From NCBI GenBank assembly GCA_029204225.1, contig CM055111.1, forward strand, positions 48,459,594-48,523,593: 64,000 nucleotides of DNA, given 5' to 3'. This document shows, in pieces, positions 31,835-42,869 of this stretch; the stretch's first letter is position 1; every line of letters starts with the position of its first letter. The notes below the pieces were generated by a model. That model had not been told where the DNA came from. It did not search any database and worked only from the letters and a program-made list of their open reading frames with translations. The stretch is from Diphasiastrum complanatum. Lineage: Eukaryota; Streptophyta; Lycopodiopsida; Lycopodiales; Lycopodiaceae. A program made the translations under genes and the position numbers.

Positions 31835-32725
31835 TGTTAGAGCTGGCTCTATCATGACCTCGGCACGGCCGGCTACCAGAGGGCCAGAGGCCTAGTATTG
31901 GCAAGGGTCAGTGGTGATTGGAGGGCAACAGGAGGGCTAAAAGATATATCGACACGGTCGTCTTCCATAATGAACAAAAAAACACAAAAAACAAAGTCTC
32001 TTTCTGAATGTACACAAAAAAACCAAAAAATGATTTTTTCTTGTGAAAAGGGAAAATAGAAAGTAAAATAAATCAACATAGATAGATCACCCAAAGACAT
32101 GGTATGGATGACCGATGATGAGGTTGCCAGAAAAAACTGAAGTTTTGTCGACTTTTTGCAAAAACAGGTGGAAAAATAGCACCAAATCAATGTGAACATA
32201 TGCACGCTCAGGTTTGCAAACAGCTACTGTAGTAGGTCGCCCTCCTATAAGAATTCTTCGTGCCAAATCTCAGGTCAAATGGACATACGGCGAAGAAATT
32301 ATGATGTTTCAACTCCAAAACCTCTTAAAAAAAACATCCAAAATCTGTTTTTTTGAGCAGAATCAGCAATTTTGAAAATTTTTCTCAAATTTTCAGCCTC
32401 CCTAGCAGCGATCTAGCACCCACAATAGCTTGCCAAAATCTCACCGCAATCCGACACCTATAGGAGAAGTTATGTCCATTTCAAGTGTTGATTTTTTTTC
32501 TCCTTCCTAGGCAATGATGGACCTGTAGGACGTTTTGAAGAATTTTGATATGAAAAATAGCAACTCAATCGAACTCTTGGACTGGAGCAGCAGCGATGGA
32601 GGTCCAAAAACACCTATAACAGTTGTCTCCACGATTTTCCCCCTCAAAATCCTTCAAAAACAAGCAGAAATCAAAGATTTCTCCACTTTCTCACTCTAGA
32701 ACGGGCGATTCTTTCTCTAGAACAA
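31835..32725. other. 3' LTR start of gypsy B2, then a possible minus-strand leader
   Basis: TGTTAGAGCTGGCTC at 31835 is the probable LTR start of the preceding gypsy; its end is not visible. The right part leads up to a PBS at 32726 read on the minus strand, so it may be the 5' leader of a minus-strand element. A short minus-strand frame with Met near 31970 could be a gag start, but this is weak. Confidence 0.4.
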
Positions 32726-32738
32726 GGCTCTAATACCA
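32726..32738 (-). other. Primer-binding site of the GGCGCC-rich LTR element
   Basis: Minus strand reads TGGTATTAGAGCC, one base from the initiator-Met PBS. It lies two bases inside an LTR end TGTGACA. Confidence 0.75.
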
Positions 32739-32740
32739 AT

Positions 32741-33045
32741 TGTCACAAGCAAGTCTCTCCAAGCTCGTGCATCCTAGAAGGCCAGTGTGTAGAATGAACC
32801 TCCCAACCATAGTGTTGTAAAGCTATCTTCATAAGCTTTACTTCCGGCGCCACTGGCGCCAGCATTGTCCCCGACGCCACTATGACTAGAATCCAGCCGG
32901 CGCCACTGTGACTAGAATCCAGCCGGCGCCAAGCTCCTACGGCTGAAAACCTTTGATTGGTTCTAGCGAAGTACAGAGAGCTCAGATCGATGTGCAATCA
33001 CCTCACACGATCTAGGCATGATTAAAAGAAGCCTAGGAACTAGAG
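32741..33045 (-). repeat. GGCGCC-rich LTR, 3' portion (minus orientation)
   Basis: As read on the plus strand it starts TGTCACAAGCAAGTC at 32741, directly beside the PBS. It holds repeated GGCGCC words (a 34-base unit ending GACTAGAATCCAGCC, duplicated near 32880-32935) and matches 27040-27292 in inverse orientation. The LTR may extend further right than 33045. Confidence 0.65.
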
Positions 33046-33778
33046 ATGTACCTGCAGAACCTCTTGCGGCGGAAGAACTAGTACTACAAACGGGCTCGCC
33101 ATTGCGAACTGATCAAAACAATCAGTTGCATCATCATGAACCACCTTTCCACATGGTGGAGCCTGAGGATCCACATACTGAAAATACTCACAAGTTTGCT
33201 AGCAAACCGTGTTAACTTATCCCTTGGAGAGTTATTGCGGATTGCACCGCAAGCCAAGAGCCTCCTAGTTGAATGGGCCGAAGCAGAAGCGGAACCAGTA
33301 ACACAAGAGCCGTTATATTGTGCGGGCTACGAAGGAAAAAGCAACCTCCTCCATATTGGGGTAGCATGGGAAAGCGAATAACACAATAAATAGTTGCGAG
33401 GGTCGTGGCATCATGCGTGTATAAGCCCATGGCCCAATGAGCACTTGTAAACCTTCTATTCAACTTTCCTTGTGAGAGTGTGAGGGTCAAGTTGTGATCC
33501 CATTGGGAGTCTAGAACAAGGAGGAGTCCATATTTGAGTGTTCATACATGATTGGGATCTTTGTGAATATCTAGATGTCTAATTTTTAAGATTGGTGAAA
33601 AATTATTGGCATAGATTGTTATCAAACCATTTCATGTCCATTCCAAATCTCAAGAGTGATATTCTTTGGGTCAAGAGGGATTCCAAAAGGGGTGATTGGA
33701 TTTGATCTTTGTGTGTTTGAATCAAACTTTCAACATATTGGGATCGACAATGATCTAGGCCAATACGTTTTGCATCTT
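33046..33778. other. Unassigned stretch
   Basis: Probably the rest of the GGCGCC-type LTR, then flank of the Helitron remnant. No domain recognised. Confidence 0.3.
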
Positions 33779-35681
33779 CTATATCGATTCATATTTCATG
33801 ACATATTTTAGAAGATAATATGACCAATTTGTGTTTGTGATTCTTTGTAAATTCATGTTTGCTTTCCACAAAAGTAGAATGCTTGGGTGATATGGAACAA
33901 CATTCCTATCCTCGTATCGTGGACGATAGTATGTCCATCTTTGATTATCTAGATTAATGTGTGTTTCATATATTGTTGAAGAAGAATATGGAAATCCATA
34001 CTTGCAATCTACTTTTTTGTTTTTTGACAAATATAAAGTGCACGACTTTCTACAAAAATGTATTCGTTTTTGTTGCACAAGGTGATAGAGTTTTTATCTA
34101 TGAGTCTCAATCGGTTCTATGAATTGTTTTGAAGTTTCATCAAATATAGCACATGCCACTATCTCATTAGCTATTTGATCTACTTCATTTTCATTTATCC
34201 AAAGAATGATATGTGCATGTGCAGAGCCTCGATTTTGAAACTCATACCTAATCACGTAATGTTGGACATTTTCAAGAAGTGGTTTGGATGATAGTAAATA
34301 TTTTTTCATGAATTGGTCTAACCTTGTCACAAACAACATTGAACATTCTACTGGACAATTTTTATAATCATAGTCATTGTTAAATTTTTTAACCAAGTCT
34401 TCAATGTGTTGGATTTCATTCCATCGCGTATCGGTTGTTTCATCAGATGTCAAGGTTAGGAAAAAATGTGGTAGTCCCCAACATTCCACCATGGATAGTA
34501 AATCGTTGAAGTTTTGTCGATGCCAAGATGGAGTTCCAGGTATGTTTGGTCCAAGACTATATTTTAAGACATGTTTGAAGATGTCTTTCTCATTTGCTCT
34601 TTAATTTTTGGACATGTATTCAATGATGTCTTTTTCTAAAACTATAGATTTTGTGTTGGAGGATAAGAGAATCGTTTGTACATAATCTATATATGGAGGG
34701 TACAATGTGAAAATTGAAAAAAATGAGCTAACTCTCATCTTAATGTAATCCAAGAAATTCATTTCGCTATCATAAAAGCCATGGCCAAATGGAAATAAGA
34801 TTAGAAAACAATGTTGTTTTCAAAGTAATTATTTTGTCCTTCTCTTGGTTTATTGGTAATCCTTTGATATTGGTTGTAAATTGTATTGAGCGTTCATGTA
34901 GATTTTCTTTGCTACGTAATTGGAGGTTTGAGTATCGGCAGATGTTAAGTTTTGAGTGTTTTTGGCTAGATATTGGTTGTGTGATGTCTTCCAAACTAAC
35001 ATAGTTATGAATCATTGGATCTATTTGCATTGTTTCAAAAATTGCTTCAAGTCGATCTTTATTAAGAAAATATTTCATTGTGTTCGTAGATACCAAACAC
35101 AAACCATTTTGACCAAGTTTTGTTTCATACAAAGTAAGGATCTTTTGTATGATCAGATTGTTTAAAAGATTATGGTTGAGTAATGTTTTTATAATATTTG
35201 TTACTTCTATAGTGTTTCTAGACTTTTGTAGGTTGATATCAAAACACACTATAGGAATATTGATCGTTTTCCAATTGTTCCTTGTAAAAAGCTTGTTGCT
35301 CTACATGTTGTTTCAATCGATACATCGATTAAAGATAAAGTTTGTAGTTCAATGGGATGAAATTGCAAGATTGACCTTGTGTAACTAGGAGATAGGAATA
35401 CTAAGTACTTTATCCAATAGTTTTTTTTGGCACATCATGCAAACAGACCATCGGCTTGAATTTTCTTGGTTGGTTGTGTATTCAGACAAAATAGTATTAG
35501 CTATGGAATATGGGGGTATTTCATATATGTCTTTTGAGACAAACATATTTTTGTTAGTTGGTTGAAATGTGGATGCTCCACATGATGAGCAACATTTCAG
35601 ATTAGTGACTATTTTGTTACGTAAGGCAATCCATTCAAATTCCAATGTAGTTATTTTAAACCATGTGTTTGAATAGGTCAA
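33779..35681 (-). pseudogene. Decayed Helitron Rep (HUH) domain
   Basis: Helitrons move by rolling-circle replication with a Rep/helicase protein. The minus-strand order is a Cys-rich N-terminal region (35385-35681: Cys-Ser-Ser-Cys, Cys-Met-Met-Cys), a middle region (34770-35249), then a segment with Pro-Gly-Thr-Pro-Ser-Trp and Gly-Leu-Pro-His-Phe-Phe-Leu-Thr-Leu-Thr (34440-34560). The two-histidine HUH motif Ser-Ala-His-Ala-His-Ile-Ile-Leu-Trp is near 34190-34220. A Cys-Lys-Tyr-Gly-Phe-Pro block, Val-Val-Pro-Tyr-His-Pro and Tyr-Tyr-Leu-Leu-Lys-Tyr (33779-34078), the tyrosine region, follow. Stops and frameshifts separate these parts. No helicase domain was recognised on either side. The Leu-Thr-Leu-Thr-x-Asp-Glu form resembles Helentron/Helitron2-type Reps more than canonical plant Helitrons (inference). 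Confidence 0.8.
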
Positions 35682-36543
35682 AATTCATTTTTGCATTTTA
35701 TTTGGGTTCGACGTCGTCTACTTGTTCTATTCATTTTAAGTTCAACTATTTATTAAATTTATTAGTTGAATTATGAATATGACATTGAAATGATGAGGAT
35801 TACCTCTTGATTTTTGTAATATAAATTTTTGCTCTAATATTATATTACTTGTAGAGAATCTTGAAAAAGCAACAAATAAGTATTTTTAAGAAGTGTAAAA
35901 TTTATTCAAACAATAAAAAAATTGATAAAACCAAATCAAATTACCTTATTTATTGAGAAAATGATAAGTTTATTGTTAGAAAATAAAACTTTGAGAGGTT
36001 AATGTATTAATAAGTAGCCTACAAATGGAGATGTATTCCAAAATCTGAAAATAATAAAAATGCATACATATTACAGCTAAATCAGTGGATAATTAATGAG
36101 GCAAATGGACTAAATTCTGACTTTCTAAGTCTAAAGTTGTAATTGCAAGCAAAACGACTATCATGCATCATACATTATTTTATGACCTAAGAAAACCTGC
36201 AAGTTTTTGAGCATGCCAGTTTTTTGCAAAAGTTGTCGGTTTCATTCTCGGAATTTGTCGGCTTTCTCGAACACTGGCCTAGAGATGGCAACACAAACTT
36301 ACAACCAACTAGGGGCCCGGATATAACTAAATGGGGGGGGGCGTTATGCAAGAGCACGATATTGGATCCAGGAAGTCCTCAGGAGAGATTATCCCTGGCC
36401 TTTAATGCTTGATTGCTCATGGTCGAAGCTGTTGTTGCACCAAATATTTCTTAGACGTACTTGGAAAGTACTAGTCTTATCAACCCTTCGTTGTTAACGA
36501 CACGATCGCCAATCGGGTGACAGGTATGTTTTGTATATGTCTC
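35682..36543. other. Unassigned AT-rich stretch
   Basis: No coding domain, primer site or terminal repeat recognised. Helitron ends (5' TC, 3' CTRR hairpin) could not be placed. Confidence 0.35.
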
Positions 36544-36757
36544 AAGAACCTCATGATTTTGTGCATTTGCATGAAGCTAAGGAATATAACTAATCATGTG
36601 AATTGTGCTGGATCTGTTCCAAGAAGTTTATGGTTTTGTGTATTTCCACGAAGCTAACGAACATAATTAATCTTGTGATCTCTGCTGGATTTGTTCCAAG
36701 TTAGAATCAATTTATGATTTGGTGTATTCTCAAGAATGCAATGAATATAACAATGCT
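36544..36757 (+). repeat. 77-bp tandem repeat, about 2.8 copies
   Basis: Units start at 36544, 36621 and 36698, exactly 77 bases apart, each with AAG..TTATGATTTTGTGTATT-like, GAAGCTAA.GAA.ATAA and CTGGATCTGTTCC-like blocks. The third unit is partial and more diverged. Confidence 0.75.
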
Positions 36758-37730
36758 CTAACTTATGCTTCAATGGGACAGGCGGATTAGATCAAATATG
36801 GTGGAACTACAGAATCCTGCAGTCACTGAATAATGCTACTAGAAGAGAGTATGATCAAATTTCTTGCCTACATTCTCTGTGGACACATTGATGGTTGTTC
36901 AGTTTATCAAGGATCACATGAGGTCATATCAAAATTACTGGAATGCTACCAATAGTAGTGGAGTTCTTGCAGTTATAAATGGGCCACAAACTGCTTTTAA
37001 GGATTTCATCTTGGATGGAACCCCCTTTAGATGTAGCATCCTCCACTTGAGACATTCATCTGTATGGATGATATGTTGGATGTGCAATCCTCCACTTAAG
37101 AAGTTCATGAGGCATACTACGGTATTGCCTCAAGAAGTTCAAGACAACATTGACTTCAATTTTGATAGTTGAGACAATCACTTATCACATTACATTGACT
37201 TGCATTGCATGAACGATTTTTCCTGCAAGGTGATAGCATCACAAAACAGTCTCACACACATATATGTATTCATTGTCAACTCTCTGGTTGGTGATCATCC
37301 GTTGGGAATCAAGAAAATTGATCTTTTTGAGCTTCCAAAAATGTGTTATAATGAGGAAAAAGTATATGATGATGCGATATAAAAAAAACAGAATCAATTA
37401 CTGAGATATATGATTAGTTTCTGTGACATCATAGTGGAAAAGGTAACTAGTAAAATGATCATAGTACTTAGATTAGATGAGTTAGAAATAGTTAAAGGGC
37501 AAAAGATGGATAGGGCTAGTATAACTCTATGAATGGAGCCTTGCACAATCAATCAATCAAGGAGATTTTAACTTCACTATTCAGTTATAGAACGATATCT
37601 AGTGGTTGGCAGCTTTTCAAGTATTCTTACTCATTCATTAACAAAATATGTATCGAATTTGTGATTATATTGTTTAACATTGTTTTCTTCAATAGACTAA
37701 CATTGTCTGTTAATAGGTTCTAAAAGAGGA
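36758..37730. other. Unassigned stretch with one unknown frame
   Basis: A 102-codon plus-strand frame at 36864-37172 has mixed composition and no domain I recognise. Codons do not look strongly biased. It could be an exon of an unknown gene or chance. Confidence 0.3.
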
Positions 37731-38435
37731 TCATGATATTCTATCATGGATATTTTGTGGTGCTCTTCTTTCCCTGGATTCGTCAACATCTGATCCTTCG
37801 TCTTCTTCCTTGATGGCATCAGACATAGCTAACTTTAGGCTCGTATATTCATCATTGGATTTAAGCTCGCGTCTAATCCATCTTGGAAGGCCAACTAAAA
37901 ACCAGATGATGAGCATCTGTTCAGAGGGATGTTCCTGTACTTGACTTTTGAGGCGTTTGAAACGCTCGATATAGTCTTGTATACGTTCATCCTTTGACAT
38001 CTTGATGTTACTCAATTTGACAAAAGGACTCTCAATCAAGCGAGATTGACCAGTCTGTCTTATCTTCACAATCAAGGTTGAAAAACCAATCATGTGCTTT
38101 AGTGATCATGGTCATCAAAAATAGTTGGACCATAGCATCGGGAGATGTTTCGCCATACACATCACATGCATTCTCAAAGATTTGCAAAAATCTTTGAGGG
38201 TCCGAACTACCGTCAAACTTTGTAGATCTAGCTTGGGTGTACGTCTTTCAAAATGAGCTCCGTGGATAGCAGGAACTCCATTAGGGTTGGTTCTGACCTG
38301 TGAGGGCTCAACACCAAAAAAATGGAGTCGTGCGCGTGAAGAGTCGGCTCTATCAGGTTCTTGTCCCTCGAATGGGTTTGTGGATGGCTCGTGTATTTGG
38401 GCCCGCATTCGGTAGAACCTATGACGTCTGATCAA
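37731..38435 (-). pseudogene. Ty3/gypsy gag remnant
   Basis: The minus strand reads the retrotransposon gag fold: Lys-Phe-Asp-Gly-Ser-Ser-Asp-Pro (about 38200), Ala-His-Asp-Trp-Phe-Phe (about 38080). After a frameshift it continues with Asp-Glu-Arg-Ile-Gln-Asp-Tyr-Ile-Glu-Arg-Phe and Leu-Pro-Arg-Trp-Ile-Arg-Arg-Glu-Leu (37830-37990). At least one stop and one frameshift interrupt it. No zinc knuckle, protease or pol follows on the left. The upstream coding side is cut by the copia H LTR at 38715. Confidence 0.75.
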
Positions 38436-38439
38436 AGGG

Positions 38440-38710
38440 AAGCTAAGAAATCCTCGACTTCCACGTCATCGACTTCTACCTCATCGACTGCCTCGACATT
38501 GAAGTCTACGACGTCTACTCAAGCAAGCTAAGAAGTCCTCGACTTTCACATCATCTACTTCCATGTCATCTACTTCCATGTCATTGTTCCTCGACATCGA
38601 AGTCTCTGACGTCTGCTCAAGGCAAGCTAAGAAGTCCTCAACTTCGACGTCATCGACTTCCTCGACATCAAACAAGGCATCAATGTCATCAATTTGGTGG
38701 CTTACCAGTA
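38440..38710 (-). repeat. Acidic minisatellite, three units
   Basis: AAGCTAAGAA(A/G)TCCTC starts at 38440, 38525 and 38624, each followed by variants of GACTTCCACGTCATCGACTTC. On the minus strand it encodes repeated Glu-Val-Asp-Asp-Val-Glu-Val-Glu-Asp-Phe-Leu-Ala-Cys-Leu. It lies in line with the gag remnant, possibly its N-terminal extension. Confidence 0.7.
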
Positions 38711-39039
38711 CATTTGTCACAACCAGATAGATTCTCCAACTGAATCAGATATTGTTCGAGTGCGATTGCCAACAACACATAGTGCCTTAATCATGTTTGT
38801 AAATCACACATTAATCATTCTTTTAATCGGTTAGCCATGTGTATATATACAGATACTTATCAATTGCTACGGTTAAAACTCCATGAACACTGAATTAGAG
38901 CGCAATAGTTTTGATGATCCTCTTTGTTATTATAGGATATTGTTTCAGGAAGATCACAACTCTATTCAGCATTCAGACTGTATTCTCTTCACGACTGAAT
39001 CATTCCTATTCCAATAATCTAAGTTGCGAATGTCATCTT

Positions 39040-40643
39040 TGATAAATTTTACAGTTTTCAGGACAATAATGATTGTACTTTAAAATCATAGAGAGTTATT
39101 GGTTGCTTAATCAATGAATCTATCAAGTTCTACACATTAGATCTTGATCTAGATTCACTACACTTGGATTTAAGCAAGAGCAATGGATCAACACATCATT
39201 TTTTAGTGAGAGCGGCCTCACATATGTGAAGTATTGTCCACTGTACGGCCTGCACCTGAAACAACAAGTACAATGATACTAGATAGCAATCATACATAAA
39301 AATCACAAGACAAAAGACTAGAAATCTCACAAAAGTGTAGAGTGCAAAAGTCTCATTAATCTTCTTAGCAAAATGATGATATTTTTATGGATCAAGTACA
39401 TCCATGAGTCTGGTACAGTCCAGCAGGCCTTCACATGTGTGAAGAGTGCCACATCACTCAGATCTATCCATTTGATCCATCCTTGATCCTTATCCAATAG
39501 TTGACCTTCTAGAATATGACTAAAATCCAAAAAGCTAGTCTACTAGAATATAGGAATATTCCCTACAAAATAGGATCTAAGGAAAATGATCAACTCTTAT
39601 CTTCTAGTACTCTATACACACGTGTGAACATCCACTTGCCATGTGGGAGCATTTACTCATGCACATGCAAGGAAAAGCTAATTTGTAGGTTGTGAAGAAT
39701 TTAAAAAGATTATCTATGTTAGATATAGGGGTCTTATGTTTTTTACATCAAGCATCTAGGTGTAGGATGTTGATAGGAATAAATTTGGCATAGATGGCAA
39801 ATTATGCATTTCCACTTGTAATGCCACTATTGAGCCAAAATAGAGTAAGAGGCTAAACACGTGCCAATTAGAGTGTAGACAAGTGTAAAGCTTTTGTTTG
39901 ATGAATTCCAAGAGGTCCAATAGGATTTAGAGGTGGAACCTTGTGAGGTCCAATAGGAAATTGAGGTGTCCTTGAATATAGTCCAATAGAATTAAGAGGT
40001 GCATGGATCAATGATCCAATAGGATCAAGAGGTGACAAAATATGGTCCAATCATAGTTAAGCATAGTGGTAGCTCGTGAACCTACTAGTATCATTGTACT
40101 CCTCATTTTGAATCTAATTGATTTGGTGATTTCATGGATTTTGTGAGTTATTGGTTTTCTAGCTTTCTCTCTCTACCCGAGTGCTCATGATGTATTTTCT
40201 CTCTCTACCCAAGGAGAGCAGCTTGTTTTTACTTAGATTATTTTTTGAATACTTCCCACATGTGTGAGTGAGAGTTGGAAGTGATTGAATGCATGTAGTA
40301 GTGTGTTTTTGCCATAGGATCTAAGATTGATTTTGAATCTCAATCTAGTCTTGATCTTGGTGCATCTACACACCTTAGGAGATCACAAGTACACATAGTG
40401 GACAGTCCACACGTGTGATATTCAACATAGGTGACTAGTCAACTTGACTAAAAACTAGTCATTTCATTTTCACACTAACTAGAATGATACAAAATCAATT
40501 TGGATATATACAAATATGAAAAGTACATCCTTTCACACGTGGGAACAGGCTCCACACGTGTGAAATCAGATCATCAACATATTCTAATGTTTGATCAATA
40601 TTTACATGAACCAATGTCAAGTGAGAAGTGACAATTTTCAACA
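39040..40643 (-). repeat. 3' LTR of copia C (contains solo D LTR)
   Basis: As read on the plus strand it starts TGATAAATTTTACAG and ends TTTTCAACA. Without the 39691-40427 insert and its duplication it aligns with 44764-45624. Carries CACACGTGTG at 39617 and 40553. Confidence 0.92.
39691..40427 (+). mobile_element. Solo LTR of copia family D
   Basis: 737 bp, TGTGAAGAATTT...GATATTCAACA, with 5-bp duplication TAGGT on both sides (39686-39690, 40428-40432). Nearly the same sequence forms the 5' LTR of element D (55912-56199 plus 62354-62801). It results from LTR-LTR recombination after insertion into the copia C LTR. Confidence 0.93.
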
Positions 40644-40655
40644 CTCCTCCTCACT
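40644..40655 (-). other. Polypurine tract of copia C
   Basis: Minus strand reads AGTGAGGAGGAG next to the LTR, identical to the tract of element E (61656-61667). Confidence 0.9.
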
Positions 40656-40656
40656 T

Positions 40657-42216
40657 CTAACTTGGCAAATCTAGTGTACATCTATCTACAATTCCAAGAG
40701 CATATCTTAATTTAAAAAATGGATCTTTGGACAATGGTTTGGTTAAGATATCAGCTATGCATTCAGATGATGGTACATGATGTAGTTGCACTTCCTTGGA
40801 TTGGACCTTCTCCCTCACAAAGTGGTGAGCTATCTCAATATGCTTTGTTCTAGCATGGAAGATAGGATTTGAAGCAATTTGTTGAGAAGCTTGATTGTCA
40901 CAAAATATGTAAGGGATGTCCTCGGCCTCTAGCACATGTAGTTCCATCAAGAGTCTTCTTAGCCATAGGAGCTCTTTGGTTGTTGAAGTCAATGTCTTGT
41001 ACTTGGCTTCACAAGAAGATAGTGAGATTGTATCTTGCTATTTGGAAAGCCAAGATATCACTCCTCCACAAAGAAATGTTGCAAATGCACTAATGGACTT
41101 CCTATCCATCTTGTCACCTGCAAAATCTGAATCTGAGTAGGCTCTCAAGTGCAAGTTAGGTCCTTCATAAAGTATGCCAAAAAATCTAGTACTAGAAACA
41201 TATCTAAGTACTCTCTTGGCACTTTTCCAATGATGAACTAAAGGAGCTTGCATACTTTGACTCAACTTGCTTACACAAAAACTTAAGTCAGGTCTAGTGA
41301 TGGTTAAATAGATTAGAGAGCCTATAAGCTTCCTAAAGAGGGTGATGTCCTCAAAGGATGCTTCATCACCTTCATTAGTTGCTTTCACAACATGCTCCAT
41401 AGGGGTGTCAATCCCCTTACAATCTTTCATACCAAATCTTTCAAGAATGGAAGTAGCATACTTAGATTGACTTATGAAAGTACAATTGCTACTTCTAGAC
41501 ACTTCTATCCCAAGTATAAACTTTAGGAAGCCTAGATCTACCATCTTGAACTCACTAGATAAGTCAACTTTTACTTTGCCTATGCCATCATCATCATTTC
41601 CTGTCATAATGATGTCATCAACATAAAGAACCAAAATGATGATCTTTCCTTCATTACATTTGAAATATAAAGAAGGTTCATAAGCACTTAGTACAAAGCC
41701 AAGGGAATAGAGAAAATCATGCAACCTAGAGTACCAAGCTCTAGGTGCTTGCTTCAAGCCATATAGGCTCTTCCTTAAGTAGCATACCTTTTGCTCCTCA
41801 CCAACCTTGATGAAGCCCTCGGGTTGCATCATGTAGATTTCCTCTTCTAAGAGGCCATTCAAGAAGGCATTTGTCACATCCATTTGGTAGAGATCCCATT
41901 TGAACAAAGTAGCAATGCAAATGATTAATCTAATAGTTACAACCTTAGCTACAGGTGCAAATGTTTATTCATAATCCAATCCTTTTATTTGAAGAAATCC
42001 CTTAGCAACAAGCCTAGCTTTGTACTTACTAATAGATCCATCTTGATTGTACTTAATTCTATAAATCCACTTACATGCAAGTGGTTTCTTTCCTCTTGGA
42101 AGATTTACAAGATTCCAAGTATGATTCTCTTCTAATGCATCATACTCTACTTGCATTGCATCTCTCCAAACTTTAGATTTATATGCATTTTCAAAAGATG
42201 ATGGTTCTTCAAGCAA
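40657..42216 (-). pseudogene. Copia C reverse transcriptase and RNase H
   Basis: Minus strand frames 41965-42216, 41038-41907 and 40657-40992 together give the copia RT: [25 protein letters not shown], and Tyr-Val-Asp-Asp near 41610. RNase H follows (Ser-Asp-Ser-Asp-Phe-Ala-Gly, and the tail Asp-Ile-Leu-Thr-Lys-Pro-Leu). In-frame stops lie between Tyr-Glu and Thr-Phe-Ala-Pro (about 41964) and after Trp-Leu-Ser-Lys (about 41038). The YVDD site is intact but no full-length protein can be made. Confidence 0.9.
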
Positions 42217-42221
42217 TGTAG

Positions 42222-42836
42222 CTAAAAAAAGTAAGAGGTAGAAGATGTAGAGCCTTCCTTTTGCTTTCCCTTGTCCACATAGGTAAGCCTTGAGGGCTCG
42301 GCCTTGCTCCTTGATGATCTTCTCGGCCCCTTTTGACTCGGATCCAAATCTCCATCCTCGGGTTTGTCATGATCCTCCTCGGGTTTGTCAAAATCCTCCT
42401 CGGATTTGTCAAGATCTTCAATGCACAATGGGTTAGATCCATTTGACAAGCTCTTAGCAAATTGTGACTCATCAAAAAGTACATCCTTGCTTACCTTTAC
42501 TTTCTTGGATGTAGGATCATATATCCTATATCCCTTGCTATTTTCTCCATAGCCAACAAAGATTCCTTTGAAGGAGGTAGCATCTTTTTTCCTTCTAGTC
42601 TCCAAAGGAATGTGTACATAACAAGTACATCCAAATATCTTAAAATCTTTTACATTGGGTTTCTTATCAAACAAGGCTTGATAAGGTGAGATCCCATCTA
42701 TAGCACTACTAGGAAGTCTATTATACAAATAATTAGCACATGCTATGGCTTCTCCCCAAAATGAGATGGGAAGTGATGCATCAAGCCTCAAGGACTTTGC
42801 ACACTCACATAGACTCCTATTTTTCCTCTCGGCCAC
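42222..42836 (-). pseudogene. Copia C integrase C-terminal part
   Basis: Continues the integrase from Ala-Glu-Arg-Lys-Asn-Arg (the catalytic Glu), through Phe-Trp-Gly-Glu-Ala, Ser-Pro-Tyr-Gln-Ala-Leu-Phe and Phe-Gly-Cys-Thr-Cys-Tyr-Val, to the variable acidic linker. It is separated from the upstream frame by a stop near 42870 and from RT by a frameshift near 42220. Confidence 0.85.
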
Positions 42837-42869
42837 CCCATTTTGTTGAGGGGTGTAGGAACAAGTGTA

